A DNA stretch of 64,000 nt from JAAUSY01 sp964526735 (GCA_964526735.1 CAZGLO010000004.1:1-64000), one strand, 5' to 3'; shown: positions 36,401-45,511, counted from the first letter of the stretch. Made by a program: numbers and translations. The notes: generated from the letters alone by a model not told the origin.

Positions 36401-37658
36401 CTCAGATCGCGACGGCAATCGGGAGATCTACGTGATGAACCCCGACGGCACAGGTCAAACCCGTCTCACCACCAATGACACGGATGATTATGCGCCAAGC
36501 TGGGGAACGGCAGACGATGGTGATGGGCAAACAGTGCAGGGGGCAGAGAATGCGCCGGAGGCGGGGGAAACTCCTGACGCGGCGGCGACCGCCGAATCGA
36601 CACCAACCAGCGAAACGACTGATGAGCCTTCGGCGACGCCAATAGACAAGCCTACAGAAAAACCCACGGCAGAACCGACGGCGACGGAAGAACCGACGGA
36701 AGAGCCGACAAACGAGCCAACAGATGAGCCGACACCCACATCCACATCAACGCCCACTGCCACGCCCTCCCCAAAACCGTCGGCAACACCCACAAACACG
36801 CCAACAAACACCCCTCCCCCCACCCCATCTCCCACGATGCCGCCGCTCAAGGGCAAGATTGCCTTTGTGTCGGAGGAGCGCGGTAATGCAGATATCTACG
36901 TGGCAAATGCGGATGGCTCTGACCCTATCAACCTGACATCCGACAGCGATGCGGGCGAATGGTATCCCTCGTGGTCGCCTGATGGCAACGAAATTGCCTT
37001 CTTCAGCGGCGAGACCTTCGATACTGCCAAAATCTACACAATAGACAAGGACGGGATGGTTCGTGAGCAGCTATCGGTGAACAATGCGGGCGAAGATGAT
37101 ATCCCATTCTGGTCGCCATCGTGGTCGCCCGACGGCACGCAACTCGTCTTTCAGCGGGACAAGGGCGAGGATGCGGAGATTTACACGCTCGACATCGCAA
37201 GCGGAGTACGCACGCGCCTCACCAACAACGATGCGAGCGATGAAGATCCGGTGTGGTCGCCCGATGGCAGCCAAATCGCCTTTTTCTCCAACCGCACCGG
37301 CCTTCCGCAGGTCTATATTATGGACGCGGACGGGTCTGGCCAAGAGCTGCTGACCAAGCAGGATGGCAGGGCACCCGCGTGGTCGCCCGATGGCAGCCAA
37401 ATCGCCTTTTTCTCCTACCACTACGGCGATGCTGATATCTTTGTGATAAACAGCGACGGTACGGGTATGCAGAAGTTGACGGAGGATAAAGCAGATGATA
37501 CCTACCCCAAATGGTCGCCGGACGGGAAATATATTATCTTTGTTTCCGAGCGTGATGGCAATCAAGAACTTTACCTGATGAATGCCGACGGCAGTGGCAA
37601 AAGACGTTTGACAGAAAACGAGGTTGATGATTATTATCCGGCGTGGTCTCCAGAATAA
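33483..37658 (+). CDS. Ser/Thr kinase-like membrane receptor with three six-bladed PD40 propellers
   Basis: The 1391-residue protein has a cytosolic kinase-like domain (about 10-270): glycine loop LGHGDLSTVY, Lys41 in VAVKE, Glu57, and HRDIKPSN with Asp136. The DFG position reads N154-F-A, so the metal-binding Asp is Asn. A membrane helix (about 289-315) leads to an external region of three clusters of six TolB/PD40 blades each, with IY(V/A)MNADGS and WSPDGTQIAF hallmarks. Thr/Pro/Glu-rich linkers separate the clusters. Retained Lys and HRD with a lost DFG Asp suggest weak or no catalysis. ATG at 33483 follows GAGGAA. The propellers probably bind a ligand outside the cell. Confidence 0.93.
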   Translation: MLTSGSVLQHRYEILAVLGHGDLSTVYQAHDRRLNKQVAVKEIFHDDPDFLRQFEREAQILARLDHPALPDVTDSFTEEGTYYIVTKYIDGETLDDYLDRQPERCINENEAIRIVRPVLDALEYLHSQQPPIIHRDIKPSNIRIAPNGKVYLVNFAFPKAYDPNMKISIGERGLTPGFAPLEQYGRGTTDHRSDFYALGATLYMMLSGVRTLPEAPDRMRQDPLLPLRQHNPAVSQRIERIISRMMALWPEDRYPDVGALRQALTGSQTGARSFSFSQILSALHIPKHIPHLWIAIAVSIVFFLVGGGALLAFRDETPDDTPQSENVDVTLGDANAFLTAMPGTPIAGEVATTVEGADGTTTSAITSAKTTITGDLPPTETITETNTAPNAAGASEGDAVEETATPTPAGPLGRIAFVSERGGDRDIYVANADGSDLTNISDDNGDNNDPADDWYPSWSPDGTQIAFFVGSFQDADIYTVNADGSGRTQLTNSGATEGVPALAPAWSPDGEKIVFQLGSQQDAEIYVMNADGSERTRLTNNDVSDEDPTWSPDGTQIAFYSYRAGNADIYAMNADGSGETRLTTSNADDAHPTWSPDGTQIAFYSLRDGNREIYVMNADGSEQTRLTTNDADDTHPTWSPDGRYLAFVSSRDGNQDIYLMRADGSEQTRLTTNDADEFYPAWYSQALPAPQPTEERPTIPATSSATPAAAEEEPTASEVPEALPTETFTPIPSPTLAAIERSQEVGKIAFVSERDGNADIYTMNADGSEPTNITNNKASDWSPSWSPDGQRIVFHSGIFQNTELYAINADGSDRNRLTTNLVSEDISSLAPSWSPDGGRIAFQFGDQDDAEIYVMSVEKGTRTRLTTNNGSDEAPAWSPDGRFLAFHSYRDGSAEIYAMNADGSKQTRLTTSGGKAPSWSPDGSQIAFFSFRDGNSEIYVMNTDGSKQMRLTSNEASDESPCWSPDGSKIAFVSDRDGNREIYVMNPDGTGQTRLTTNDTDDYAPSWGTADDGDGQTVQGAENAPEAGETPDAAATAESTPTSETTDEPSATPIDKPTEKPTAEPTATEEPTEEPTNEPTDEPTPTSTSTPTATPSPKPSATPTNTPTNTPPPTPSPTMPPLKGKIAFVSEERGNADIYVANADGSDPINLTSDSDAGEWYPSWSPDGNEIAFFSGETFDTAKIYTIDKDGMVREQLSVNNAGEDDIPFWSPSWSPDGTQLVFQRDKGEDAEIYTLDIASGVRTRLTNNDASDEDPVWSPDGSQIAFFSNRTGLPQVYIMDADGSGQELLTKQDGRAPAWSPDGSQIAFFSYHYGDADIFVINSDGTGMQKLTEDKADDTYPKWSPDGKYIIFVSERDGNQELYLMNADGSGKRRLTENEVDDYYPAWSPE

Positions 37659-37789
37659 CTGCATATCTCTTAAAGATTGCGCTATAATGGAGTGCTGAAC
37701 AATATCAAGAAAGACCACAGAGAGACCAGAAGATATCAATTATAGACACCAGCAGATACCAGAAGACATAGCGAAGGATGAGAACGCTC

Positions 37790-40747
37790 ATGGCAGTATT
37801 TCAAGGGCTATTTCAGCCGCCGAATATTGAGCAACTCCGCGCCAAGGGGGATATTCCCGCGATTATCAAGGCGCTATCGTATAAAAAAGATGAGTTTGTC
37901 CGCCTTGATGCCGTGCGGGCATTGGCAGCACTGCACGACCCGCAGCTATTTGAGCCACTCGTCTCGGCGTTGCAGGATGAGCGGTGGCGGGTGCGCATCG
38001 CCGCGGTGGAGGCGTTGGGCGAATTGGGCGACCCGCGCGCCATTGACCCGCTCACCGTGATGCTCTACCACGACGAATATGCACGTCGGTCGGTGGTGGA
38101 GGCGTTTGGGCAGATAGGCGACCCGCGCGCCATTGACCCGCTCCTCGACGCGCTTGGCGACCGGACATTGCACAAAGATGTTTCACAGGCATTGGCGCGT
38201 ATTGGCTCCCCCGCGGTAGATTCGTTAGTAGCGTTGCTCTCCGACCGCAACCCGACCGCCCGCGAAATCGCCATCAAGACGCTGATCGAGATAGGCGATC
38301 CAAGCGCGGTAGATGCCATCATTGAGCGGCTCAACGACACCCGCAAGAGCATTCAAGGGTTGGCCGCCACGGCGCTTGAGGCCATTGGTGAGCCTGCGAT
38401 TGAACCTCTTATCCAGACGCTTCACGACCCTGACGATGATAAACGGGCGGGTGCGGCTGCCGTCCTGCGCAAGATAGGCGGTGCGCGGGTGGTTGACCTG
38501 ATGCGAGAGCACATGTTTGACCCCGATACCCGCGTACGCGAGGCGTGTGTGTGGGTGATAGGCGATGCGAAGGATGAACGTGCCATTGAGCCGCTGATTG
38601 GTTGTTTGGTCGATTATATGGAGGTGGTGCGCTATGCCGCAAGCGTGGCATTGGTCAAGATGGGCGAACCAACCATCCCCGCCCTCCTTGACGCACTCCA
38701 ATCGGACGACCATGCCCTGCGCAAGGCGGCTGCGACTATCCTTGACCGTGTGGGCTGGACGCCCGGGCATGATACGGCAGGTGCGGCCTATTGGATTGTA
38801 CGGGAGGAATGGGAATGGTGCCGCGAGATTGGCGAGCCTGCGGTTGAGCCGCTGCTGGTAGCATTGGCGAACGACTATGATGATCCAGATGTGCGGGTGG
38901 CCATCATTGAGACGCTTGGCGAATTGGGCGACCCGCGGGCGGTTGAGCAACTTACAGACCTCCTCATGGATGATTTCGTCAATGTGTGTTTGGCCGCCGC
39001 AGAAGCATTAGGCTCGATTGGCGACCCGGCTGCCGTCCCAGCACTCATCCGCGCCCTCTCCGACGAATATGAGGCGGTCTGTATGGCCGCGGCGGAGTCG
39101 TTAGGCGCGATTGGCGATGAACGTGCGGTTGTCCCGCTCATCTCCATCTTGGCAGACCAAGAGCTATTTTGGGTGGCAGACCGTGCGTTGGTGAATATCG
39201 GCACTCCAGCCATCGCCCCGCTGCTTGAGGTCTTCACCAGCCACACCAATGAAACACTACGGCATTCGGCGGCACGGACACTTGGCCATCTTGAGGCCGA
39301 TCAAGCCGTCGGCGCGCTCATCGAAGCGCTTGAAGACCCCTCCGAGATGGTACGTTGGGCATCGGTCAGCGCATTGGGGACGATTAAGAATCCTTCCGCG
39401 GCTGGCCCACTTGTGCGGATGCTTGTCTACCAAGATGTCCACTGGATGACCACCAAAGCCTTGCGGCGCATTGGTGCCCCCGCAATTGAGCCATTGGTGG
39501 GGGCGCTCAAGCACGAACTTGCCCCTGTCCGGCGGTCGGCAGCGTTGGTGCTTGGCTCTATCGCCGACAGGTGGGTGGTAGGCAGAATGCTCCCTTCGCT
39601 CAAAGACCCGGATGAGCGGGTGCGAGAGGCCGTCGCCAAAGCATTGGGCAATATCGCCGATGAGCGCGCCGCAGAACCATTGGCCGAATCGTTGATGGAT
39701 CCCGCGTGGCGAGTGCGACGGGCAGCCGCCGGTGCGCTTGACGACCTGGGCATCTACCCCGACAACAGCGAAATGGGAGCGCTCTACTGGATTGCCAAGC
39801 GCGAATGGCCTGAATGTGTCAAGATTGGGGGGCCTGCCCTCGTCCCGCTGATTGTCACAATGCAACATGGCGATGACTTCGCACGGGAAGGGGCCGCGTG
39901 GGCATTGGGCAAGATGCGCGACCCACGGGTGATTGAGCCGCTCACCAAAGCGATGCACGACCAGAATGAGGAAGTGCGTCACACTGCCGCCACCGCGCTT
40001 GGACGCATCGGCAGTGCAGAGGCGGTGCCCTACCTTAATGAGGCGCTCAAAGACCCGCAACGTATCGTGCGGCGTTCAGCCATCTATGCAATGATTAATA
40101 TTGGGCCTGCGGCAATTGAGCCACTTTCCTCCGTTCTTGAAGAGAAAGACGAAGAGCTGCGAGATGCTGTCATCACGGCTATCGGCAAGATGGGCAGCCG
40201 TGCGACGCCCCACATCCTTCCCTACCTGCAACACCGTACCTCGTTTGTGCGCGCAGCCGCGGTGGAGGCGCTAGGCAGGATTGGTGATAAGCGGGCCGCT
40301 TCCTACCTCACCGATATGCTCACCGATAGCAGCAATGAAGTGCGCATTCTTGCGGCACATGCACTAGGCGAGATTCGCAATGAGGAGGCGATTGACTCGT
40401 TGGTTGCCGCGATTAAGTATGCCGATACCGATATGCAAATCGTGACGGCAACCGCACTCGAAAAGCTCGGATGGGTGCCAGACCGTAGTTCGGCGGGCGC
40501 AGCCTACTGGATGGCTAAGGGCGAATGGGAACGGTGTGCCAAGATGGGCGAGGCGGCGGTTGAGCCACTCATCCGCGCGCTCAAACACCGCAACAAAAAC
40601 CTCCGGCAGGTGGCGGCTGAGACCCTTGGCAAGCTCTACCGCAGCCGCAAACTCGACCCCATCTACAAGCAGCGTGTGCTGGATGCGCTTGAGGATATTA
40701 CCGATCCATTCGTCGATGAGACGCTTGAACTCCTCTATGAAGAATAG
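37790..40747 (+). CDS. HEAT-repeat protein (PBS-lyase type repeats)
   Basis: The 985-residue protein is built almost entirely of about 30-residue HEAT-like repeats of the form RxxAAxALGxIGDxRAVEPLxxALxD. Three places carry a longer insert of the type WTPGHDTAGAAYWIVREEWE before the next repeat. Such solenoids act as protein-interaction scaffolds; no catalytic phycobilin-lyase context exists here. The ATG at 37790 follows AAGGATGAG; an ATG at 37778 is possible. It lies 131 bases after the kinase/propeller gene, with a TATAAT at 37683-37688 between, so it may have its own promoter. No signal peptide, so probably cytosolic. Confidence 0.93.
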   Translation: MAVFQGLFQPPNIEQLRAKGDIPAIIKALSYKKDEFVRLDAVRALAALHDPQLFEPLVSALQDERWRVRIAAVEALGELGDPRAIDPLTVMLYHDEYARRSVVEAFGQIGDPRAIDPLLDALGDRTLHKDVSQALARIGSPAVDSLVALLSDRNPTAREIAIKTLIEIGDPSAVDAIIERLNDTRKSIQGLAATALEAIGEPAIEPLIQTLHDPDDDKRAGAAAVLRKIGGARVVDLMREHMFDPDTRVREACVWVIGDAKDERAIEPLIGCLVDYMEVVRYAASVALVKMGEPTIPALLDALQSDDHALRKAAATILDRVGWTPGHDTAGAAYWIVREEWEWCREIGEPAVEPLLVALANDYDDPDVRVAIIETLGELGDPRAVEQLTDLLMDDFVNVCLAAAEALGSIGDPAAVPALIRALSDEYEAVCMAAAESLGAIGDERAVVPLISILADQELFWVADRALVNIGTPAIAPLLEVFTSHTNETLRHSAARTLGHLEADQAVGALIEALEDPSEMVRWASVSALGTIKNPSAAGPLVRMLVYQDVHWMTTKALRRIGAPAIEPLVGALKHELAPVRRSAALVLGSIADRWVVGRMLPSLKDPDERVREAVAKALGNIADERAAEPLAESLMDPAWRVRRAAAGALDDLGIYPDNSEMGALYWIAKREWPECVKIGGPALVPLIVTMQHGDDFAREGAAWALGKMRDPRVIEPLTKAMHDQNEEVRHTAATALGRIGSAEAVPYLNEALKDPQRIVRRSAIYAMINIGPAAIEPLSSVLEEKDEELRDAVITAIGKMGSRATPHILPYLQHRTSFVRAAAVEALGRIGDKRAASYLTDMLTDSSNEVRILAAHALGEIRNEEAIDSLVAAIKYADTDMQIVTATALEKLGWVPDRSSAGAAYWMAKGEWERCAKMGEAAVEPLIRALKHRNKNLRQVAAETLGKLYRSRKLDPIYKQRVLDALEDITDPFVDETLELLYEE

Positions 40748-40778
40748 GGGAGAGAATAGCAAAGGTATCAAGGATATT

Positions 40779-40805
40779 GGTATCGAAGGTATCGAAGGTA
40801 TCAAA
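40779..40805 (+). repeat. Three 9-bp tandem repeats GGTATCGAA
   Basis: Units GGTATCGAA, GGTATCGAA, GGTATCAAA (plus a related GGTATCAAG at 40764) fill the spacer just before the glycoside-hydrolase-like gene. Confidence 0.85.
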
Positions 40806-40812
40806 GAACGCT

Positions 40813-42669
40813 ATGGGATATCGTCTGCTCAACCCACTCCACCACCTCCCGCACCTCATCCTGCCGTGGGAGACGATCCCGCGGCGGTTGCGCATTGTGT
40901 TGGTGCTCCTGATGGTCTTTCTGCTCTCGTCGGGGGCCGCCTTCCACGCCCCGCATGGGGTCGCCACGACCGCGGAACGGTGGAGTCCTCCTGAGTATCC
41001 GCTGTCGTTGGGCGTCAACAGCCACTTGGCCACGCGCTACACCAACCTTGACACGATGGATATCCCTGCTGAGCAGTTGGAGGAGTTGGGGGTGTCGTGG
41101 GTGCGGGAAGATTTCCATTGGTACCGCGTCCAGCCCACTCCCGATACCTGGGATTGGTCATTCAACGACGGCGCGGTGCGTGAGCTGCTCAACCGCGATA
41201 TCAATATCCTTGGCGTGATTGGCGGGCCATCCGCGCCGTGGGCGACGCCGGAGCCGGATGACAACGACCACTATGCGTCCTTCCACGCGCCCGACACCGA
41301 GAGCTTTGTGCGGTTTGCGCAGGCCGTGGTCAAGCGGTATCACCGACACATTGACCATTGGGAGATATGGAATGAGCCGGATAACCCCCACTTCTGGAAG
41401 CCAGCACCCGATCCCAAAGCGTATGCCGACCTCTTGATACGGACAAGCGCGGCGATCAAGAAGATAGACCCCGACGCGAATGTCCTCATTGGGGGGTTCA
41501 ACCCGTTCGACTGGAAATACATCAACGGGGTGTTGGAGACCGACGGCGCGTGGGAGAGCTTTGATATCCTCGCCATCCACCCCTACGTCGACCCGCATAG
41601 CCCTGAAGATGGCAATATCACGACGGTCGCCGATGTGGTACACGTGCTCTCGTCGCAGTATGGTACCAAGCCGATTTGGGTGACAGAGGTGGGGTGGTCG
41701 AGTGGCCCGGGCGACCACGACCCCCTTGGCATCAACGATGAACACCAGCAGGCACGGTTTTTGCCGCGGGCGATGGTGTTGCTATGGCAGGCGGGGGTTG
41801 AGCGCATCTTCTGGTACACGCTCAAGGACGATTTGGGTAATCCCTATGGCCTTTTTGAGTATGGCGAGGGGCGGGATGACTATAGCCTCCCCAAACCCGC
41901 CTATTACACCTTCCGCACGCTCAACCGCTATGTGCAAGATGCGCGTTTCATCAAGCGGCACGACCTCTTTGACCACCGCACGGTGCTTGATTTTGACCGC
42001 TTTGCATATGACAACTGGCGGCGTCCCGTGCAGCCCAACGGCTCACTGCAGGATAGCGGCGTGGGTACGGCCCGTCTCACCTACCACTTCAGCACCAAGG
42101 GCAATGACTATGTCTCCTTTGAGCGGCGTCATCCTATCGCTTTGGAAGGCACGCCGCACGCCATCGGAGTGTGGGTTTATGGCGATGGTAGTGGCCATAA
42201 GGTCAATGTGTGGCTGCGTGATGCAGAAGGCGAAATGCTGCAATTTACCTTGGGGGTGGTGGGCGCGCCCGGGTGGAAGTTTATTTCCGCCCCCATCGGC
42301 AATTCCGCCTATCCGGGCAACCGTATCGGCGTGGGGGGCAATGGAACGGTGCAATTCCCCGTGACCTTCGAGGCGCTTGTGCTTGACGACCGCGAAGATA
42401 GCTATACCGGCACTGGCATCGTCTATTTTGATGACTTGACGCTGATTGGTGGCCGCGAGGTGTATGATTTTCAGGTGGAGAAGAATGGCGAGTTGATTGA
42501 CCTGGTATGGTCTCCGCCTGGCCTCATCCGCGCGACGTTGACCGCCACCACCCCCCGCGGTGAGCTGATTACGCACGATGGCGATCAACATCCGCTGACG
42601 GCGAGTGGTGGTCGTTTCTCCTTTGAGGTTGGGCCAGATATGGTGCTAATACGCCACCTGCAGCAATGA
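40813..42669 (+). CDS. Secreted glycoside-hydrolase-like protein (clan GH-A, GH39-like)
   Basis: The 618-residue protein has an N-terminal membrane or signal segment (LRIVLVLLMVFLLSSGAAF). A TIM-barrel follows, with SHLATRYTNLDTM and the acid/base motif HWEIWNEPD; the probable nucleophile Glu is in IWVTEVGWSSG. This pairing is typical of clan GH-A families such as GH39. The last 200 residues form a beta-rich domain (VWVYGDGSGHKVNVWLRDAEG) like a carbohydrate-binding or discoidin-type module. It may trim extracellular glycans; substrate unknown. The ATG at 40813 has only a weak ribosome site, and the frame is open from a TTG at 40777 within 9-bp repeats. Confidence 0.82.
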   Translation: MGYRLLNPLHHLPHLILPWETIPRRLRIVLVLLMVFLLSSGAAFHAPHGVATTAERWSPPEYPLSLGVNSHLATRYTNLDTMDIPAEQLEELGVSWVREDFHWYRVQPTPDTWDWSFNDGAVRELLNRDINILGVIGGPSAPWATPEPDDNDHYASFHAPDTESFVRFAQAVVKRYHRHIDHWEIWNEPDNPHFWKPAPDPKAYADLLIRTSAAIKKIDPDANVLIGGFNPFDWKYINGVLETDGAWESFDILAIHPYVDPHSPEDGNITTVADVVHVLSSQYGTKPIWVTEVGWSSGPGDHDPLGINDEHQQARFLPRAMVLLWQAGVERIFWYTLKDDLGNPYGLFEYGEGRDDYSLPKPAYYTFRTLNRYVQDARFIKRHDLFDHRTVLDFDRFAYDNWRRPVQPNGSLQDSGVGTARLTYHFSTKGNDYVSFERRHPIALEGTPHAIGVWVYGDGSGHKVNVWLRDAEGEMLQFTLGVVGAPGWKFISAPIGNSAYPGNRIGVGGNGTVQFPVTFEALVLDDREDSYTGTGIVYFDDLTLIGGREVYDFQVEKNGELIDLVWSPPGLIRATLTATTPRGELITHDGDQHPLTASGGRFSFEVGPDMVLIRHLQQ

Positions 42670-42715
42670 GGAGAGGGCGGAGAGGCAAGATGAGCAACCA
42701 CCATAGCCAAAACCG

Positions 42716-43771
42716 CTATGACTTGTTGATATACCCCTTTGACACCATCAATTCCGCATTGAGGACAGAGCCTCCTGCCGCGCCGCGCACCGTATTGTGA
42801 GACATCGCCACGAGCCGGTAGTCAAGCACGGGGCACGTGCGCACCCGCCCAACAATCGTCGGCATATCGCCGCCTACTCCCCGGTCGCGACGGGGTTGCG
42901 GGCGGTCTGGCTCTTCCCGCACGATGATGGGATGAGGCGGGGCAGAGGGGAGATTTAGCTCTTGCGGCAGCGCTTTGAAGTCGCGCAAAACCTGCACCAC
43001 CTCCTCAAGCGACGCCTTCTGCTGTAGCTCAAACGAGACACACACCGTATGGCCTTCCAACACCGGCACGCGGTTGCACTGCGCAGAGATGGGGAACGAT
43101 TCGGGGGTCACTTCATTATTCTGCAGCTTGCCAAGCATCTTCAGCGGCTCTGCCTCAACCTTCGGCTCTTCCCCGCCAATATACGGGACAACATTGTCAG
43201 TGATATCGTAGGAGGGAACACCAGGGTAGCCTGCCCCAGAGATGGCCTGCATACTCACGACCATCGTCCGCGCAATGCCGAATGTATCAAGCAGCGGGCG
43301 GAAGACCGTCGTGATGGGGGTAGAGGTGCAGTTGGGGTTGGTGATGATAGCCCCATCCCACCCCCGCCGCTTGCGCTGGATATCGATCAGGGCGAGGTGG
43401 TCGGGGTTGACCTCTGGGATGAGCAGCGGCACATCAATATCCATCCGGTGGCTAGAGGCATTTGAGCAGACAATGTGGCCTTTGGAGGCGAGTTGTTCCT
43501 CTATTGGCCCCGCCACGCCACTCGGCAAGGCAGAAAAGACTAACGGTGCATCGATAGGGTCTTCGATATGGCGCACCACCACGTCACGCAGGGAGTCGGG
43601 CATCGCGCCATCGATCACCCAATGGCATGCATCGTGGTAAGGACGGCCCGCGCTCCGTTCACTTGCAGCGAGCGTGGCAATCTCAAACCACGGGTGATTG
43701 TGGAGCAGTTGGACAAACCGTTGCCCTACCGTTCCCGTGGCAGCAAGGATTGCGACTGGTATTTTCGACAT
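42716..43771 (-). CDS. asd: Aspartate-semialdehyde dehydrogenase (archaeal/fungal-type)
   Basis: The 351-residue enzyme reduces aspartyl phosphate to the semialdehyde with NADPH, feeding lysine, methionine, threonine and diaminopimelate synthesis. It shows the dinucleotide loop AILAATGTVGQRFVQLL, the catalytic Cys in ITNPNCTSTP, and SMQAISGAGYPGVPSYDI. The compact ISGAGYPG form and short C-terminus mark the archaeal/fungal-type subfamily. The start ATG is at 43771. The gene is convergent with the glycoside hydrolase and lies 46 bases from the next minus-strand gene. Confidence 0.96.
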   Translation of the reverse strand: MSKIPVAILAATGTVGQRFVQLLHNHPWFEIATLAASERSAGRPYHDACHWVIDGAMPDSLRDVVVRHIEDPIDAPLVFSALPSGVAGPIEEQLASKGHIVCSNASSHRMDIDVPLLIPEVNPDHLALIDIQRKRRGWDGAIITNPNCTSTPITTVFRPLLDTFGIARTMVVSMQAISGAGYPGVPSYDITDNVVPYIGGEEPKVEAEPLKMLGKLQNNEVTPESFPISAQCNRVPVLEGHTVCVSFELQQKASLEEVVQVLRDFKALPQELNLPSAPPHPIIVREEPDRPQPRRDRGVGGDMPTIVGRVRTCPVLDYRLVAMSHNTVRGAAGGSVLNAELMVSKGYINKS

Positions 43772-43817
43772 TCCTATTCCTTCCTTGTTTATTGCGTTTC
43801 GATATGGATTGATGCGC

Positions 43818-45137
43818 CTATTGCACGAAGAAGTGTATTACCTGCTCAAAGCCGGTGTCGCGGTCGCGGGCGACGGTTGTCCACTCACCTCGCACGGCGT
43901 CTGGCGGCGATTTCCATGTCCAATCGGCGCGCCCCCGCTCATCTGTCCGGGTGCTGCCAGAACAACAGACTTCGCCATTGGGAGAGTTGAACCAATAATC
44001 AACCGGGCTTTGGAGCGAGAACCCTTCGGCGTAGAAGGCAAATTCATCGCCTGCGTAGCCATAGAGGGGGTTGACAGCGCTGCTGTACGGCTCTTCTGCC
44101 TCTGGCATGCCGGTAATGATAAACTGCAATGAGCGTTCATCACCGCTAGCGTCCCCGCGCGCCACCCATTCCCATGTTCCGGGTTCAGCATCTTCCGGGG
44201 CATCCCATATCCAGTCAACGCGCCCACGACGGTTTGGCTTGGTTGAGCCGAAGAGATGGACTTCTCCGTGCGGGTTTTTGAGCCAATACTTGACCGGCTC
44301 ACCTTCGATGAAATTGCTGATAAAGAAGAAAAATCGCGTGCCGGGGGGGCCTTCTCGCGGGTTGACGGCACTGTCGTAGGTATCGATGGGGGCGGCTTCT
44401 TCGGGGTACGGCTCATCCATCTGGATACGGAAATCGACCACCCGTTCTACCTGGCTGCGCTCGCCACGCGCCACCATATGCCACTCGCCCAATGCCGACT
44501 GCACAGGCGACGTTCAGCTATTCGATGAGAGTGTCCGCCTTCGNNNNNNNNNNTCCCACGTCCAATCAACGCGGCCATCCTCATCGGTGCCAAATGCCCC
44601 CACCTCATAGACGGAGCCTTGTGGAGAATTGACCCAGAAAACCACCCGCTCATATGACCGAAAGCCAGTGGCGTAGAAGGCAAATTCGGTGCCGGGCGCA
44701 CCCTCAGGTGGCGAGACCGCCGCATCATATTGGCGTTGGCCTGCAGGGGGTTGCTGGGGGACATCGCCCGCCTTGCCGCGTATCTCAAAGAAGATGACCC
44801 GCTCAACGCCGCTGTCGTGGCCCAGGGCAACCATCGACCACCGTCCTGGCATAGCGTCTGTGGGCGACTTCCACGTCCAATCGACACGGCCAAACTCATT
44901 GACCCGAACTTCACTGCCCTCATATGTACGACCATCGGGAGCATTGACCCAAAAGGTCACCCACTCATACGACTGGAAGCCGGTGGAAAAGAACGCAAAT
45001 ACGGCACCGGGAGAACCGACAGTCGGTTGTACGGCATATTCATACGCCAATGCACGGGACGACGGCGAGCTGCCAAGCCCTGCCACCCCTACAATGACAC
45101 TCAGAAGGAGAAAAAACCGATACATGATCTTTTGCAT
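43818..45137 (-). CDS. Secreted four-module protein, broken by an assembly gap
   Basis: After a signal-like segment (MYRFFLLLSVIVGVAG) the protein consists of four related modules of about 95 residues. Each has the pattern AVxPxxGxPGTEFAFYATGF, then FWVNSPxG, GRxDWTWKSPxDAxPGxW and GxERVIxFxI. The modules look like all-beta Ig-like domains; I know no name for them. Between modules 2 and 3 lie ten N (44544-44553) and 32 extra bases (44512-44543) with an in-frame TGA. Removing exactly these restores TWESP and an intact frame, so the break is probably an assembly fault. Probably exported to the cell surface. Confidence 0.75.
44544..44553. other. Assembly gap (10 N) inside the four-module gene
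   Basis: Ten undetermined bases at a module boundary, preceded on the plus strand by a 32-base stretch (44512-44543) that has no counterpart in the other modules. Confidence 0.99.
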
Positions 45138-45183
45138 AACGTTTCTATCATTTAGGTTCTACTGAAAGGTAGGCTCGTGCCCA

Positions 45184-45208
45184 CTTGAGGCTGTAAACAC
45201 ACCTCAAG
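45184..45208. other. Hairpin between two minus-strand genes
   Basis: Perfect 7-bp stem CTTGAGG/CCTCAAG with an 11-base loop, downstream of the 81-residue protein gene and in the leader of the four-module gene. No U-tract follows, so terminator function is uncertain. A 10-bp inverted repeat (AACGTTTCTA at 45138, TAGAAACGTT at 45241) encloses it. Confidence 0.45.
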
Positions 45209-45265
45209 AGGTCTCCTACCCTCTTCAGATTATAGCAGAATAGAAACGTTTTGTGCAATAGGATC

Positions 45266-45511
45266 TTATAGCCGGAAAAAGTCGATCACATCGTCCTTTT
45301 CGCCTTCTTCATCCATAAATTCGACGAAGGTGATACGGTGCCACGGGAAGATAACAGTCTTCACTCCTGCTGTCAGGTAGGCAACCGCCTTGCCGTCAAC
45401 ACGACGTACCTTCGACACCTTTAGGAAGGTATCGGTGGATTGTGGCATACTCTCGATCTCACCCAGGATAGGGTCTTCACCCGCCACGTGCATAATAACT
45501 TTGATACCCAC
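45266..45511 (-). CDS. Small conserved-looking hypothetical protein
   Basis: An 81-residue, predominantly beta protein: MHVAGEDPILGEIESMP, then TFLKVSKVRRVDGKAVAYL and TVIFPWHRITFVEFMDEE, ending in an acidic tail. The pattern of short strands with a central loop recalls Sm-like or PRC-barrel folds, but I cannot assign it. The GTG at 45511 follows GAGGG with 8-base spacing, a better start than the internal ATG at 45493. It lies between the secreted protein gene and the FHA gene, all on the minus strand. Confidence 0.65.
   Translation of the reverse strand: MGIKVIMHVAGEDPILGEIESMPQSTDTFLKVSKVRRVDGKAVAYLTAGVKTVIFPWHRITFVEFMDEEGEKDDVIDFFRL

Noticed and set aside
45138..45250. Miniature transposable element bounded by a 10-bp inverted repeat
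   Set aside because: The repeat is short, no target-site duplication is seen, and one arm overlaps the start codon of the adjacent gene. Chance is likely.
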